Shown in pieces: positions 16,446 through 25,932 of a stretch of 64,000 bases of DNA; position 1 is the first letter of the stretch, and each line of letters opens with the position of its first letter. The notes beneath the pieces were generated by a model. It did no database searches, was not told where the DNA came from, and saw only the letters and a program-made list of their open reading frames with translations. Source of the stretch: Croceivirga thetidis (GTDB lineage Bacteria; Bacteroidota; Bacteroidia; Flavobacteriales; Flavobacteriaceae); NCBI RefSeq assembly GCF_012272815.1, contig NZ_JAAWWL010000001.1, positions 956,154-1,020,153 on the forward strand. Reading direction: 5' to 3'. The translations under genes and the position numbers were made by a program.

Positions 16446-17711
16446 GTCGAAACCTATGTCTTTTCGATAATTCATAGCTTCAAAGCTAATCTTTTCAAGG
16501 CTTTTGTAAGATTTTTGTAGTGCTTCACTATGCTCTTGCCCATATGAAGTCATTGCGATAACTCTGCCGCCATTGGTAATTAAAATTCCATCTTGGATTT
16601 TGGTTCCTGCATGAAATATAAGGGATTCGCTGACCTGGTCTAATCCAGTCATTTGCTTTCCTTTTTCGTATGATTCAGGATAGCCCCCTGAAACTGCGAT
16701 AACAGTAGCTGCAGTTCTTGAATCTATCTCAAGTTCAATCTCGTTTAAGGTTTTATTTGAAACAGCATTTAAGATTTCTACAAGATCATTTTTTATTCTC
16801 GGTATCACCACTTCTGTTTCTGGATCGCCCATTCTAACATTGTATTCGATAACCTTAGGCTGCGCACCAACTTTAATCAACCCAATGAATATGAATCCTT
16901 GGTATGGGATATTATCTTTTTTAAGGCCTTCAATTGTTGGCTTAACAATAGTCTCCTCAATTTTCTTTTTAAAGGAAGAATCAACAAAAGGTACCGGTGA
17001 AATAGCACCCATTCCGCCAGTATTTAAACCAGTATCACCTTCTCCAATTCGCTTATAATCCTTAGCAAAAGGTAGAACTTTATAATTCTCTCCGTCTGTA
17101 AGTACAAAACAACTCAATTCAATTCCGTCCAAAAACTCTTCAACCACAACAGTGCTACTTGCAATCCCAAACTTTGATTCTAAAAGCATTGATTTTAGTT
17201 CATTTTTTGCTTCTTCTAAGTCTTCTAAAATCAATACCCCCTTTCCAGCTGCGAGCCCATCTGCTTTCAACACGTAAGGTGATTCCATTGTTTCCAAAAA
17301 CTTCATCCCATCATCAACTGAGTTGGCATCAAAACTTTGGTATTTTGCCGTGGGAATATTGTGCCTCATCATGAACTCTTTTGCAAAATCCTTACTACCT
17401 TCCAAAGTAGCTGCTAGCTTTTTAGGGCCAATTATAGAAACGTCCTTAAGTGATTCCTGTGTAGCAAAATAATCGTGAATACCTTCAACCAAAGGCACCT
17501 CAGGACCTACTATTACCATATTGATATTATGTTCAAGAACAGCACTTTTTAAGTTTTCAAAATCAGAAACATGAATATTAAGGTTTTTGCCATGTGCTGA
17601 TGTGCCAGCGTTACCTGGGGCTATATACAAATTAGAGAGCTTTTCACTTTGTGAAAGCTTCCAAGCCAAGGCATGTTCTCGGCCTCCTGAGCCAATAATT
17701 AATAGGTTCAT
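16440..17711 (-). CDS. purD: phosphoribosylamine-glycine ligase (GAR synthetase)
   Basis: A 423-residue ATP-grasp enzyme of de novo purine synthesis, joining phosphoribosylamine and glycine. The N-terminal motif is GSGGREHALAWKL; ATP-grasp motifs include YVLKADGLAAGKGV, TGGMGAISPVP and EYNVRMGDPETEVV. Length is normal for the family and all motifs are intact. The gene overlaps DUF6341 tail to tail by six bases, and its ATG is 40 bases from the end of the polysaccharide locus. Confidence 0.96.
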   Translation of the reverse strand: MNLLIIGSGGREHALAWKLSQSEKLSNLYIAPGNAGTSAHGKNLNIHVSDFENLKSAVLEHNINMVIVGPEVPLVEGIHDYFATQESLKDVSIIGPKKLAATLEGSKDFAKEFMMRHNIPTAKYQSFDANSVDDGMKFLETMESPYVLKADGLAAGKGVLILEDLEEAKNELKSMLLESKFGIASSTVVVEEFLDGIELSCFVLTDGENYKVLPFAKDYKRIGEGDTGLNTGGMGAISPVPFVDSSFKKKIEETIVKPTIEGLKKDNIPYQGFIFIGLIKVGAQPKVIEYNVRMGDPETEVVIPRIKNDLVEILNAVSNKTLNEIELEIDSRTAATVIAVSGGYPESYEKGKQMTGLDQVSESLIFHAGTKIQDGILITNGGRVIAMTSYGQEHSEALQKSYKSLEKISFEAMNYRKDIGFDL

Positions 17712-17728
17712 TTACTATTGAATTTTCG

Positions 17729-17736
17729 CAAAAGTA
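17729..17736 (-). promoter_or_regulatory. candidate -7 element of purD
   Basis: The complement reads TACTTTTG (TAnnTTTG) 17 bases before the purD ATG. The nearest upstream TTTG is 23 bases away, wider than the usual 19, so only the -7 box supports it. Confidence 0.4.
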
Positions 17737-17750
17737 AAGAACACCAAGCT

Positions 17751-18731
17751 CTAATTTTTCAAATTAAAGTTTCGATGTTCCTTTTTTTGAAGTTCATCTG
17801 GTGAGAGTGATTTGAAATAATCAAATACTTTCTTTAATCCTTCAGATCTATGCACTTTAGGTTCCCAGCCCAATATTTGTTTTGCTCGTGTAATGTCAGG
17901 TTGGCGCTGTAAAGGATCATCTGTAGGTAAAGGCTTGAATATAATTTTCTGATCTGTTCCCGTAAGACTTATTATTTCTTGTGCGAATTCAAGAATTGTG
18001 GTTTCATCTGGATTGCCAATATTTACAGGTTCTGCGTAATCGCTCATAAGAAGCCGATAAATACCTTCTATCTGGTCGTCTATATAACAAAAGGACCTCG
18101 TCTGAGATCCATCTCCAAAAACGGTAAGATCTTCACCTCTGAGGGCCTGACCCATGAATGCGGGAACAACACGCCCATCATTTAAGCGCATTCGAGAACC
18201 ATAAGTGTTAAAAATTCGAACAATTCGGGTGTCCAAGCCATGATGTCTGTGATAGGCCATGGTAATTGACTCCATAAATCGCTTCGCTTCATCATATACC
18301 CCTCTTGGCCCTATCGGGCTTACATTACCATTATATTCTTCACTTTGAGGATGAACTAAAGGATCACCATATACTTCAGAAGTAGAAGCAACCAATATCT
18401 TGGCATTTTTCACTTTGGCAAGACCAAGAAGATTAAGTGTGCCCAATGAGCCCACCTTTAAAGTTTCGATTGGAATTTTTAGATAATCAATTGGGCTTGC
18501 AGGGGAAGCAAAATGTAAAATATAGTCCAGTTTACCTTCTAAGTGAACGAATGTTGAAACATTATGATGATGGAATTCAAAACGTTCTAGAGGAAAAAGA
18601 TGTTCAATGTTTTTAAGGTCTCCAGTAATCAAATTGTCCATCCCGATAACATGGTGTCCTTCGGCGATAAATCTATCACAGAGATGTGATCCTAAAAAAC
18701 CTGCTGCGCCAGTAATAAGGGTCTTTTTCAT
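17751..18731 (-). CDS. UDP-glucuronate decarboxylase (UDP-xylose synthase) family SDR
   Basis: A 326-residue extended SDR. It has the NAD site GAAGFLGSH (about 8-16), the STSEVYGDP strand, the active-site YDEAK and the [10 protein letters not shown] segment (usually GPRM) characteristic of UDP-glucuronate decarboxylases. It would make UDP-xylose from UDP-glucuronate for the polysaccharide. It is the last gene of the minus-strand locus and abuts the sugar transferase gene with no gap. A related dTDP-glucose dehydratase activity is less likely because the C-terminal sequence follows UXS. Confidence 0.88.
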   Translation of the reverse strand: MKKTLITGAAGFLGSHLCDRFIAEGHHVIGMDNLITGDLKNIEHLFPLERFEFHHHNVSTFVHLEGKLDYILHFASPASPIDYLKIPIETLKVGSLGTLNLLGLAKVKNAKILVASTSEVYGDPLVHPQSEEYNGNVSPIGPRGVYDEAKRFMESITMAYHRHHGLDTRIVRIFNTYGSRMRLNDGRVVPAFMGQALRGEDLTVFGDGSQTRSFCYIDDQIEGIYRLLMSDYAEPVNIGNPDETTILEFAQEIISLTGTDQKIIFKPLPTDDPLQRQPDITRAKQILGWEPKVHRSEGLKKVFDYFKSLSPDELQKKEHRNFNLKN

Positions 18732-20099
18732 TTATACTCCCCTTGAAAATAAAACAGTGGTTACCGTTTTAAAAATTATACGTAAATCTAGGGTAATGGA
18801 CTTGTTTTTGATATAGTAAAGATCATATTCCAATTTGCGAATTGAATCTTCTAAATTCTGCCCATACTTATATTTTACCTGCGCCCAACCAGTAATGCCT
18901 GGTTTAATCAAGTGGCGTGTGTTGTAAAAAGGGGTAATCTCGTTCAGCTTGTCTACAAAAACCTTGCGTTCAGGTCTGGGACCAATAAATTGCATGTCTC
19001 CTTTTATGATAGACAAAACTTGCGGGAGTTCATCAATTCTGAACATGCGGAGTATTTTACCAAAAGGGGTTACCCGGGCATCCCCTTTTTTGGCCATTGC
19101 CGCTCCACCCTTTTCAGCATCAACCACCATCGACCTAAATTTGTAGATACTAAATTCTTTTCCATGCTTTCCAATTCTTTTCTGTGTGTAGAATAGAGGT
19201 CCCCTATTAAATAGAAAATTTAGCAGCCAAACAAAGGGACAAAAAATCATAAAAATCACACCAACAAATAGCGAAAAGAAAAAGTTTATGAATACTGTGA
19301 ACAGTCTTTGCAAATAGCGAATCTTTCTGTTTCTCAATTGAAGAATTTCAAAAAAGCTTTCGTTTTGAGATTTAACAGGAATAGCCTCATAAACGTTTTC
19401 ATAGAACGACGTGAAAGAAATCACCTCCTTACCCTTAATTATTGATTCCAATACCATGTTCTCAAGCTCCTTCGGAAGACTATCATAGTTTTTTATGTTG
19501 ATAATCGTTGTATCAATTTTTTCGGTAGCAGAGGCAAAGTAGCTTTTGTTTATTGGTGTCATCTGCCCAATACGATGGGTCAGTTTTACCTTATAAAAGG
19601 TACTGGTATCCAATCCGTTTATGGCGTCTGTGTCTTCCTTTAAGTTAGCACTGTTTATATCATCATATACATAAAGTACATTTTTGATGACCGGTACAAT
19701 CCTAAATATATTGCTAAATAAAAATCGCCATAGAACAAGTTGCGAAGGTGTCAAGAAAAGAAAATAGAGCAATGGTTTGCGCCAAAAGCTAATATCAAAA
19801 ACCAATACACACTCAATAAATATTGAAAATACAATCAACGAACCAATATAGAATGCTTGAGAAACTGCAATCCTTCTTTTTGCTGCTTTTTCAAGATTAT
19901 AGAAGTCAAGTATATAAGAGATGAAAAAATAGGTGGCAAAACCTAAGCAAAAGAGGATAAGCTTAAGTCTTGTATAGGTAAATTCATCATCAATTGCATG
20001 ATTTACCAAAACATTCAAAGACGCCGAAACAATCAGCAAATCGCCAATGAGAAGGATGAACTTCCTTTCAATAGAATTTAAAACAGATGGTCTTTTCAT
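18732..20099 (-). CDS. priming polyprenyl-phosphate sugar phosphotransferase
   Basis: A 455-residue membrane enzyme that starts repeat-unit synthesis by moving a sugar-1-phosphate onto undecaprenyl phosphate. The N-terminal half has four membrane helices and a CoA-binding-like domain; a fifth helix precedes the catalytic bacterial sugar transferase domain (about 260-455) with KRIGKHGKEF, YKFRSM, RIDELPQ, GDMQFIGPRPE and GITGWAQVKYKYG. The architecture is that of WcaJ/WbaP-type enzymes (PNPT). Start ATG at 20099. The next gene follows directly. Confidence 0.93.
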   Translation of the reverse strand: MKRPSVLNSIERKFILLIGDLLIVSASLNVLVNHAIDDEFTYTRLKLILFCLGFATYFFISYILDFYNLEKAAKRRIAVSQAFYIGSLIVFSIFIECVLVFDISFWRKPLLYFLFLTPSQLVLWRFLFSNIFRIVPVIKNVLYVYDDINSANLKEDTDAINGLDTSTFYKVKLTHRIGQMTPINKSYFASATEKIDTTIINIKNYDSLPKELENMVLESIIKGKEVISFTSFYENVYEAIPVKSQNESFFEILQLRNRKIRYLQRLFTVFINFFFSLFVGVIFMIFCPFVWLLNFLFNRGPLFYTQKRIGKHGKEFSIYKFRSMVVDAEKGGAAMAKKGDARVTPFGKILRMFRIDELPQVLSIIKGDMQFIGPRPERKVFVDKLNEITPFYNTRHLIKPGITGWAQVKYKYGQNLEDSIRKLEYDLYYIKNKSITLDLRIIFKTVTTVLFSRGV

Positions 20100-20129
20100 G
20101 CCAATATCCTATTGGGGATTATGTGATTT

Positions 20130-21437
20130 TCATACTTTCTTCAGGTCGACCGTGCGTTGCGCAGTGTTCATAAAAAAGTTGTTGAAAAAATGAAAAAATA
20201 CAATTCCCAATTGTCTATTTAATAGGTTCTCGGTCAAAAATGCGAACACAAAGAAAAACATAAAAATTCCATAAAGAACATAGTTGTTCGTTTTAATGAC
20301 CTTAAAAAAGAAAATAAAGGCCAAAAGAATCAAAAAAGTGCCTAATACCCCAAATCTTAGCAGAAAATCCAGTGGTTGCGAATGGGTATTTGTGTTTTTT
20401 CTTTCAAGATATTCAAATCCACTTGCCAGGTAGTAATCATTAAGTTTGTCATTGACATCTCCAGTACCAACTCCAAACAACCAGTTATCACTGATTACTT
20501 TGGTTGCTGTAGCCCAGATAAAGACTCTATTCGTTTTCTCCCAGGTTTCAAAATCAGTACCATTGCCTAATTTATCAAAATCAAACACATTATCCTGTTG
20601 CTTATTTTTTGCAATTAAATTGTAGTAATTGTAAGCGTCTTGTAAAATGAAGTTTGGAATTTTAATCAAGCCGATTAAAAGTAAGCCTGCGGTCATGGCC
20701 ATCAATACCAATTGAAAGTTCTTTTTTTTACCTTTTTTTAAAGACAATGTTCTAAAAATCAGGTAGCTAAAAAGAGTAATAAAATAGGCGGCTAGGGGCA
20801 TTTTTGCTGCCAACGTGAGATTGAACCCCGTTAAGGTCAAGAAAATAAATAACCAAATAATCCTTTTCTTATCCTGAAGAAAAAAATACAATGCAATTAA
20901 ACCCGAAAATCCAATAAAAACAGAAAAGTACGAAGGGTGTAAATCTGATTCCAGGTACAATTGATTTAGTTGAAGTAGAAATTCCAACCAATAGTCAGGT
21001 ATAAAAACCAACTCATAGTCCAAATTCAATAGTAGCATGTAGAGATAGCGAAAGCATACAGAAATCGCAAAACCTTTAAGTATTAAGTCTCTTTGAATTA
21101 AAGTCGTAGGAATAATTAAGAAAACCAATGGAAACAGAATTCCACTAGACGTGCGTTCCAAATAAAATAACCCCTCTGATAAATTGTAAGTGTTAATGAG
21201 CCACAACAGCGAAATCAAAAATATTGAAGCACCAACAACGAAGATCTTGAATCGTGATTTTTTAAATGATTTAAACAAATATAAAAGGTACAATGCAACA
21301 GCTATTAGAAGGCCTATAGCGTATGTATTAAGCTTTTCACTCCATGGAAGTGATACAACAACCAATAGAAGGACAAGACTAACCAATTTCGCCCTTGAGA
21401 ATTTAAAATTTATGATATTACTGATTCTGAATTTCAA
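20130..21437 (-). CDS. O-antigen ligase/polymerase-like membrane protein (Wzy_C family)
   Basis: A 435-residue protein with about eleven to twelve membrane helices. A large extracytoplasmic loop carries NTHSQPLDFLLRFGVLGTF, matching the His-containing loop of Wzy/WaaL family proteins. It either polymerises repeat units or ligates them to a carrier. A second polymerase candidate (EpsG-like, 22295-23377) lies nearby, so the division of labour is unclear. The start is TTG at 21437, since an in-frame stop precedes it and no ATG is near. Confidence 0.85.
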   Translation of the reverse strand: MKFRISNIINFKFSRAKLVSLVLLLVVVSLPWSEKLNTYAIGLLIAVALYLLYLFKSFKKSRFKIFVVGASIFLISLLWLINTYNLSEGLFYLERTSSGILFPLVFLIIPTTLIQRDLILKGFAISVCFRYLYMLLLNLDYELVFIPDYWLEFLLQLNQLYLESDLHPSYFSVFIGFSGLIALYFFLQDKKRIIWLFIFLTLTGFNLTLAAKMPLAAYFITLFSYLIFRTLSLKKGKKKNFQLVLMAMTAGLLLIGLIKIPNFILQDAYNYYNLIAKNKQQDNVFDFDKLGNGTDFETWEKTNRVFIWATATKVISDNWLFGVGTGDVNDKLNDYYLASGFEYLERKNTNTHSQPLDFLLRFGVLGTFLILLAFIFFFKVIKTNNYVLYGIFMFFFVFAFLTENLLNRQLGIVFFHFFNNFFMNTAQRTVDLKKV

Positions 21438-21496
21438 GCTATTGGACTTGCTTAAGGGTTTTAATCTTTATGGCTAATAAAGTGCACGTCAAAATT

Positions 21497-22291
21497 TTAA
21501 TCCTTTTTTAAAAACAAGAGACACCCGGCACTATTTTGAAATTTGAATTCATCTTGCATACCCTTGGTCTTCTGAGCGTTCTGCATTTCTTCGCCACAGT
21601 CGTTCAAACTCCCTTCCGAAATATAGGCGGAAGAACTACCTGTTTTGCTAGTATACACTACTGAAGAATCGGATTCAGAAGGATATTTATCAGTGTAAGA
21701 AAGTTCCAGTAATGACTCAAAATTATTTAGTAAACCTTTATCATTGGAATTGGTCAAATCGGAGTTGATTATACCCTTTACGTGATTGTTTAAGGACAGT
21801 GAATTGGATTTGATCTCGGTATTCTCAAGTCCTGATTCATTTAATGGTTCATTCACATGCCAGTTTCTTTTGCCATTGATAAATTGGCCGGTAGTTAATT
21901 TTGAAATATTGTATTCAGGCATTTTTAACACCAAATAATAGTTTACAGAATCATGGGTTACAAACTGCTCTTTACTCAAGTTTTTATTCAGAAAACCCAA
22001 CTCTTTTCTATTCTCAGGCAAATTTGATGGATCTTCAGGATATAGGTGGAAGAACAAGGTACCGTTTTCGACAAATCGTTCCGCTTTCCAAAAATGATAA
22101 ATCAACAATCTCGTGTCATTGTTGAATGCTACACGCGTTCTATTGATTTCACTCTTATAGAGAACTTCAGCGTTATCGAATAAGGCCCTTGAAATGGCCG
22201 TGGTCATTTTTTCAGATTCACTTTCTCTTGTGCATCCACTCAAAATCACCACAAAAAATGCTAGACTCACTGCAACAACATATTTTCTCAT
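21497..22291 (-). CDS. lipoprotein of unknown function in the polysaccharide locus
   Basis: A 264-residue protein with signal peptide and lipobox ILSGC (Cys20), so probably lipid-anchored. The mature part contains HFWKAERFVENGTLFFHLYPE, polar Ser/Asn-rich middle segments and a C-terminal Cys pair (DCGEE and AGCLLF). No known family is recognised. It is 4 bases from the EpsG-like gene and about 60 from the polymerase gene, so it is co-transcribed; a role at the outer membrane during export or attachment is a guess from position only. Confidence 0.75.
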   Translation of the reverse strand: MRKYVVAVSLAFFVVILSGCTRESESEKMTTAISRALFDNAEVLYKSEINRTRVAFNNDTRLLIYHFWKAERFVENGTLFFHLYPEDPSNLPENRKELGFLNKNLSKEQFVTHDSVNYYLVLKMPEYNISKLTTGQFINGKRNWHVNEPLNESGLENTEIKSNSLSLNNHVKGIINSDLTNSNDKGLLNNFESLLELSYTDKYPSESDSSVVYTSKTGSSSAYISEGSLNDCGEEMQNAQKTKGMQDEFKFQNSAGCLLFLKKD

Positions 22292-22294
22292 AAT

Positions 22295-23377
22295 TCAAAA
22301 AACAAAATACTCTCCCATATTAAACAATATGGATTTATGGTTAAACACATAAATAGAATATAAAAAGCTACAAATTATTGCGCCAACAAGCGCCAAAGTT
22401 CTATTTAGGGATTTATCGAAACTTGTTATAAAACCTATCGTTAAAATTGGAACAAAAATATCAGTATAAAGTATCAGGCGAGAGAACATTCCGTCAAATC
22501 TAAAGAGTAGAACTGCAAAGACCGAATAAATAAAAAATAAACCGTGTGTCTTTCTGAAAACTTCGGATTTATTCAATTTCGAAAAGAAAAGAAAATTAAA
22601 GATTATCAAAATCAATAATTTCAAAATTGAATTTGAACTTGCCCTTTTGAATTCTGTATAAAACTCAACTTTCTTTTGAACAAATTCAGGCAAAATCAAA
22701 AAATTCAGGATGATGATGATTAAAGCAAAATAGCCAACCAAAGCAGCAACAATAAATACAACTGGCCTAATTGTATCAAGTAACTTAAATGGTCTTGTCA
22801 AAAATGATAAAGCCACCCCTTTATGAGTGAAGAATCCTAGAACCTTATAGAGATTCTGTCTCGAAGTAACAGTGCTTGCAATTACTAACAAAAGCAAACT
22901 TGAAGCGAGACCTTGTCGTATAACATTACCATGAATCAAATAAAATGAAGAGCTATTTATGGTAAGAAAAAGAGTAAGGTAAATCCATTTCTTTGAAGAC
23001 TTGAAAATTATATTGATTGCAATAAATGTTAGCCCAACACTTAAAAGAAGCTGTGCTGTTATATAACCTTCGCCACTCAATCCAAAAAGGTGGGCCAAGG
23101 GCATCAAAATAAAAAAGAAATAATCGGCCTTCCAGGCAGAGCTCGAGGTAAAAATATCTAGAAAGTGAACATTTTGCTCATAAAACCTCAGATATCTTGG
23201 TATATCAATGTTTCCTTGATAATCCCTGAAAATAAAAGCGCTACTGACCAATAGGTAAAGTAAGAAAAGAATCAAATTTGAAAAATTCCTACTTGTTTTG
23301 GCCCTATCAAAAAAGAAAAATGCCACTAAAAAAATTACAGAAACAATTTGAAGAAAATACGGCTTGTAAATCTCCAT
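22295..23377 (-). CDS. EpsG-like polysaccharide polymerase
   Basis: A 360-residue protein with about ten membrane helices and the pattern FRDYQGNIDIPRYLRFYEQN after the second helix, then NVIRQGLASSLLLL, both typical of EpsG family proteins (the D-Y-x-R loop and the RQ helix). EpsG homologues polymerise exopolysaccharide repeat units. The ATG at 23377 shares one base with the stop of the glycosyltransferase gene upstream (TAATG), so the genes are coupled. Base composition is strikingly AT-rich. Confidence 0.82.
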   Translation of the reverse strand: MEIYKPYFLQIVSVIFLVAFFFFDRAKTSRNFSNLILFLLYLLVSSAFIFRDYQGNIDIPRYLRFYEQNVHFLDIFTSSSAWKADYFFFILMPLAHLFGLSGEGYITAQLLLSVGLTFIAINIIFKSSKKWIYLTLFLTINSSSFYLIHGNVIRQGLASSLLLLVIASTVTSRQNLYKVLGFFTHKGVALSFLTRPFKLLDTIRPVVFIVAALVGYFALIIIILNFLILPEFVQKKVEFYTEFKRASSNSILKLLILIIFNFLFFSKLNKSEVFRKTHGLFFIYSVFAVLLFRFDGMFSRLILYTDIFVPILTIGFITSFDKSLNRTLALVGAIICSFLYSIYVFNHKSILFNMGEYFVF

Positions 23378-24516
23378 TATTGAAATTGCTTAGCTATGGC
23401 TTGAAAAATCAATTCGTATGGATGTTCTTCTTTATTCTCGAAAAAAAACGAAATCTCCTTTGTGCTACTATTAGAATTCTCGTTTTTAAGTATTGAAGTA
23501 ACAAGTCGGTCTATACTTTCAAAAACCTTATCTGCAGTATCTTTAAAATAATGAGGTATGGTTTCATTATTAACTTCCAAAAGAAACACTTTTGCTTTCA
23601 TGTTTAAAGCCAAAGCCAACATAGAAGAATAATGTCCAAGATAGGTGCCAGAAACCGGAAAATCATAAGTAAGGGCCCCTCCATTATCCAAAACTTTTTG
23701 AAATAGCTCTTTTTGGGATCTTGGGTGTAGTTTTATAACCAAGCGCTCCTTTAAACCATCAGCAAGCCCTGCTATAATTTTCATATACTCTTCGCTTTCC
23801 ATTCGCCCATCTTCGACAAATGTTTGGGCAATATAACAGACCTCTTCCTCTTTGTAAGAGTTTTGATTATTGACAATGAACTTGTGATAGTCTGGATTTC
23901 CAATTACCGTAAATGTATCATCTACTGTATAAAATTGATTTTCAATGAACCATTCCTTCCAAAACGAACCCCATATTAGCAAATGGTTTGATAGTACAGG
24001 AGCGAGATTTTGTTTTCTTGATTCAAGAAAAGCATTTATTTTTTTTGATTTTACAAAGTCCTTATTTACCAAATAAAGGAAGATTGTTCCTTTCAATCTT
24101 AAACCAAAAAAGGACAAATATTTAAAATAGTAAAGCTTCCTTCTAATCGCGGAAAAATAACCAAAAAAGCTTCTTTTCAAAAAATCAGCATACATGCCAT
24201 GCTGTTGTTGAAAGGAGATATACCCAATTCTCTTAAAACGATATGTCCAATACAAATCGGCTAAACGATAACTGTAATTAAAAAAAAGGCTTTTGGTAGT
24301 CGGGCTTCTTTTCTTTAATCGATACAACTTTGACACCTCAACAAATGTGATACCATCAGCATCGGACTTATCAATTTTTTCGGCTTCAACAAATGCAGGG
24401 TACACCACGTAATAGTGCTGCGCTACGTTCTTACCCTTTAAGAACTTTATAAATGGTGTAACATACCTGTTAATATTTGAAAAATGAACTTCAAATACAA
24501 CGACTGAATCCATCAT
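23377..24516 (-). CDS. putative GT-B glycosyltransferase (polysialyl/capsular transferase-like)
   Basis: A 379-residue protein without membrane helices. Features are FQQQHGMYADF early in the chain, VIGNPDYHKF, LVIKLHPRSQKE and HYSSMLALALNM; the KLHPR plus HYSSML combination resembles GT-B enzymes that act on polyols or sialic acids (CMP-sialate or CDP-glycerol type). It could use the CMP-activated sugar predicted from the five-gene module upstream. The start is the ATG at 24516 (ATGA overlap with the flippase stop); the next codon is also ATG. Exact family is uncertain. Confidence 0.6.
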   Translation of the reverse strand: MMDSVVVFEVHFSNINRYVTPFIKFLKGKNVAQHYYVVYPAFVEAEKIDKSDADGITFVEVSKLYRLKKRSPTTKSLFFNYSYRLADLYWTYRFKRIGYISFQQQHGMYADFLKRSFFGYFSAIRRKLYYFKYLSFFGLRLKGTIFLYLVNKDFVKSKKINAFLESRKQNLAPVLSNHLLIWGSFWKEWFIENQFYTVDDTFTVIGNPDYHKFIVNNQNSYKEEEVCYIAQTFVEDGRMESEEYMKIIAGLADGLKERLVIKLHPRSQKELFQKVLDNGGALTYDFPVSGTYLGHYSSMLALALNMKAKVFLLEVNNETIPHYFKDTADKVFESIDRLVTSILKNENSNSSTKEISFFFENKEEHPYELIFQAIAKQFQ

Positions 24517-25859
24517 ATCAATTTTTCGTTGCGTAACATCCCAAACAAAAAGAAGCAATCTATAATTCCTTTTGTAATCAAGGCAATATAATGATACCGA
24601 ATATTATCCGTCATTCCCAAAACAATGACTATAATCAAAAAGATTATTGTGGTCGCAACCAACAATCTGTTCACTTGGGTAACCTTACCAATCGCCTGTA
24701 ATGGCCTTACCATTAATATCTCAAAATTCATAATTAAAATGGCCAATAACAAAACAAAGGCCGAATTTGTAATAAATTCTGAATAGGCACCCTTAAGCCA
24801 CCATTCCATCAAATTTAACAGGAAGAACTTGCAGAAAATAAGTCCAAAAACAAAGAGGATTGAAATCAAGGTCAACTGAAATCTCAGGTTCTTTTTAATC
24901 TTAACAAAATTGTTTTCACTGTACCATACTGATATAGCTGAAAAATAGACCAATGATATCGTGCCGGTTACTATTGCGATCCTGTTAAACAAATCAAGCA
25001 TAGTTACGTGGTCCGAAAGGGTTTTGGTATTGACGAACAATGCGTAAAAATACCTGTCAAAAAAAAGCACTGTTGCAGAGCAAAGAAAAAATACCCCAAA
25101 CTTAAAGGCCTCTTTTATAAAAGAGGTATTAGACCTTGTGGATGAAATTAAAAAAGTTGGTTTTACAGAAGTTTTATAGCAAAGATCCAATTCTTTTTTA
25201 TGGTGTTGGGTTCTAAAAAACATGAATAGAAAAACCAAAAAATAATAAACAACAAGCGAGATTCCTACCCAATACAACTTTGAAATACCATTTAGCCACA
25301 AAACATAAGGCACAACAAAAAGGCCTGCAGATGAAATTGCCCTTATAATCGCCAGAAAATAAAAGTCGCTATAAGATTCAAGCAATGATTTATAAGGAAT
25401 GGAAATAAAAACGATGAAAAAACTAAATCCTATTATCAAGAAAAAAAGTAAATCTTCTTTGTCTTGCAGTATGCTTAGTGATTTTGTCCAATATGCCAGA
25501 ATAATAAAACAGGTAAATAGTAAAAACAAGGCGGCAGAAAGCAGGTAAGAAATCCCAATTCCTGTATTTACTTCCTTATCTATCAAGCTCATTTTTTTTG
25601 CTCCAATAAGCTCGGACACTCTTCTGTTAAGGGCTGGTCCAATTCCAAATGAAAAATAATTGGCAAGAAAGATTGCGCTTACACCTGCGGTATATTTTGC
25701 CCAGTAATCTTTTCCTAAATTGTTTATAATTAATGGTATGAATACAAGCGCCACAATAATTGGCACAATCTGAAAACCTAGGTTAAAGACTGCTTTTTTG
25801 AGAACTTTCCCAGAAGTATATCTTTTATTACTTTCAACGACTTGTTTGGAAAGAGGCAA
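24513..25859 (-). CDS. oligosaccharide repeat-unit flippase (Wzx-like)
   Basis: A 448-residue protein with about twelve to fourteen membrane helices of the MOP/polysaccharide_synt family, starting with a short basic tail (NKRYTSGKVLKKAVFNLGFQ) and containing the loop RRVSELIGAKKMSL after the second helix. It would flip lipid-linked repeat units across the inner membrane. The start is TTG at 25859; the next upstream in-frame codon choices give no ATG. It overlaps the downstream glycosyltransferase by four bases and diverges from the beta-helix gene. Confidence 0.87.
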   Translation of the reverse strand: MPLSKQVVESNKRYTSGKVLKKAVFNLGFQIVPIIVALVFIPLIINNLGKDYWAKYTAGVSAIFLANYFSFGIGPALNRRVSELIGAKKMSLIDKEVNTGIGISYLLSAALFLLFTCFIILAYWTKSLSILQDKEDLLFFLIIGFSFFIVFISIPYKSLLESYSDFYFLAIIRAISSAGLFVVPYVLWLNGISKLYWVGISLVVYYFLVFLFMFFRTQHHKKELDLCYKTSVKPTFLISSTRSNTSFIKEAFKFGVFFLCSATVLFFDRYFYALFVNTKTLSDHVTMLDLFNRIAIVTGTISLVYFSAISVWYSENNFVKIKKNLRFQLTLISILFVFGLIFCKFFLLNLMEWWLKGAYSEFITNSAFVLLLAILIMNFEILMVRPLQAIGKVTQVNRLLVATTIIFLIIVIVLGMTDNIRYHYIALITKGIIDCFFLFGMLRNEKLI

Positions 25860-25932
25860 AATAGGAGATTAGCTAACAGTTTGCAAAGTAAATATCTTAA
25901 TTGTCAATCTGAGGATTTTTCGAAAAGGATTT

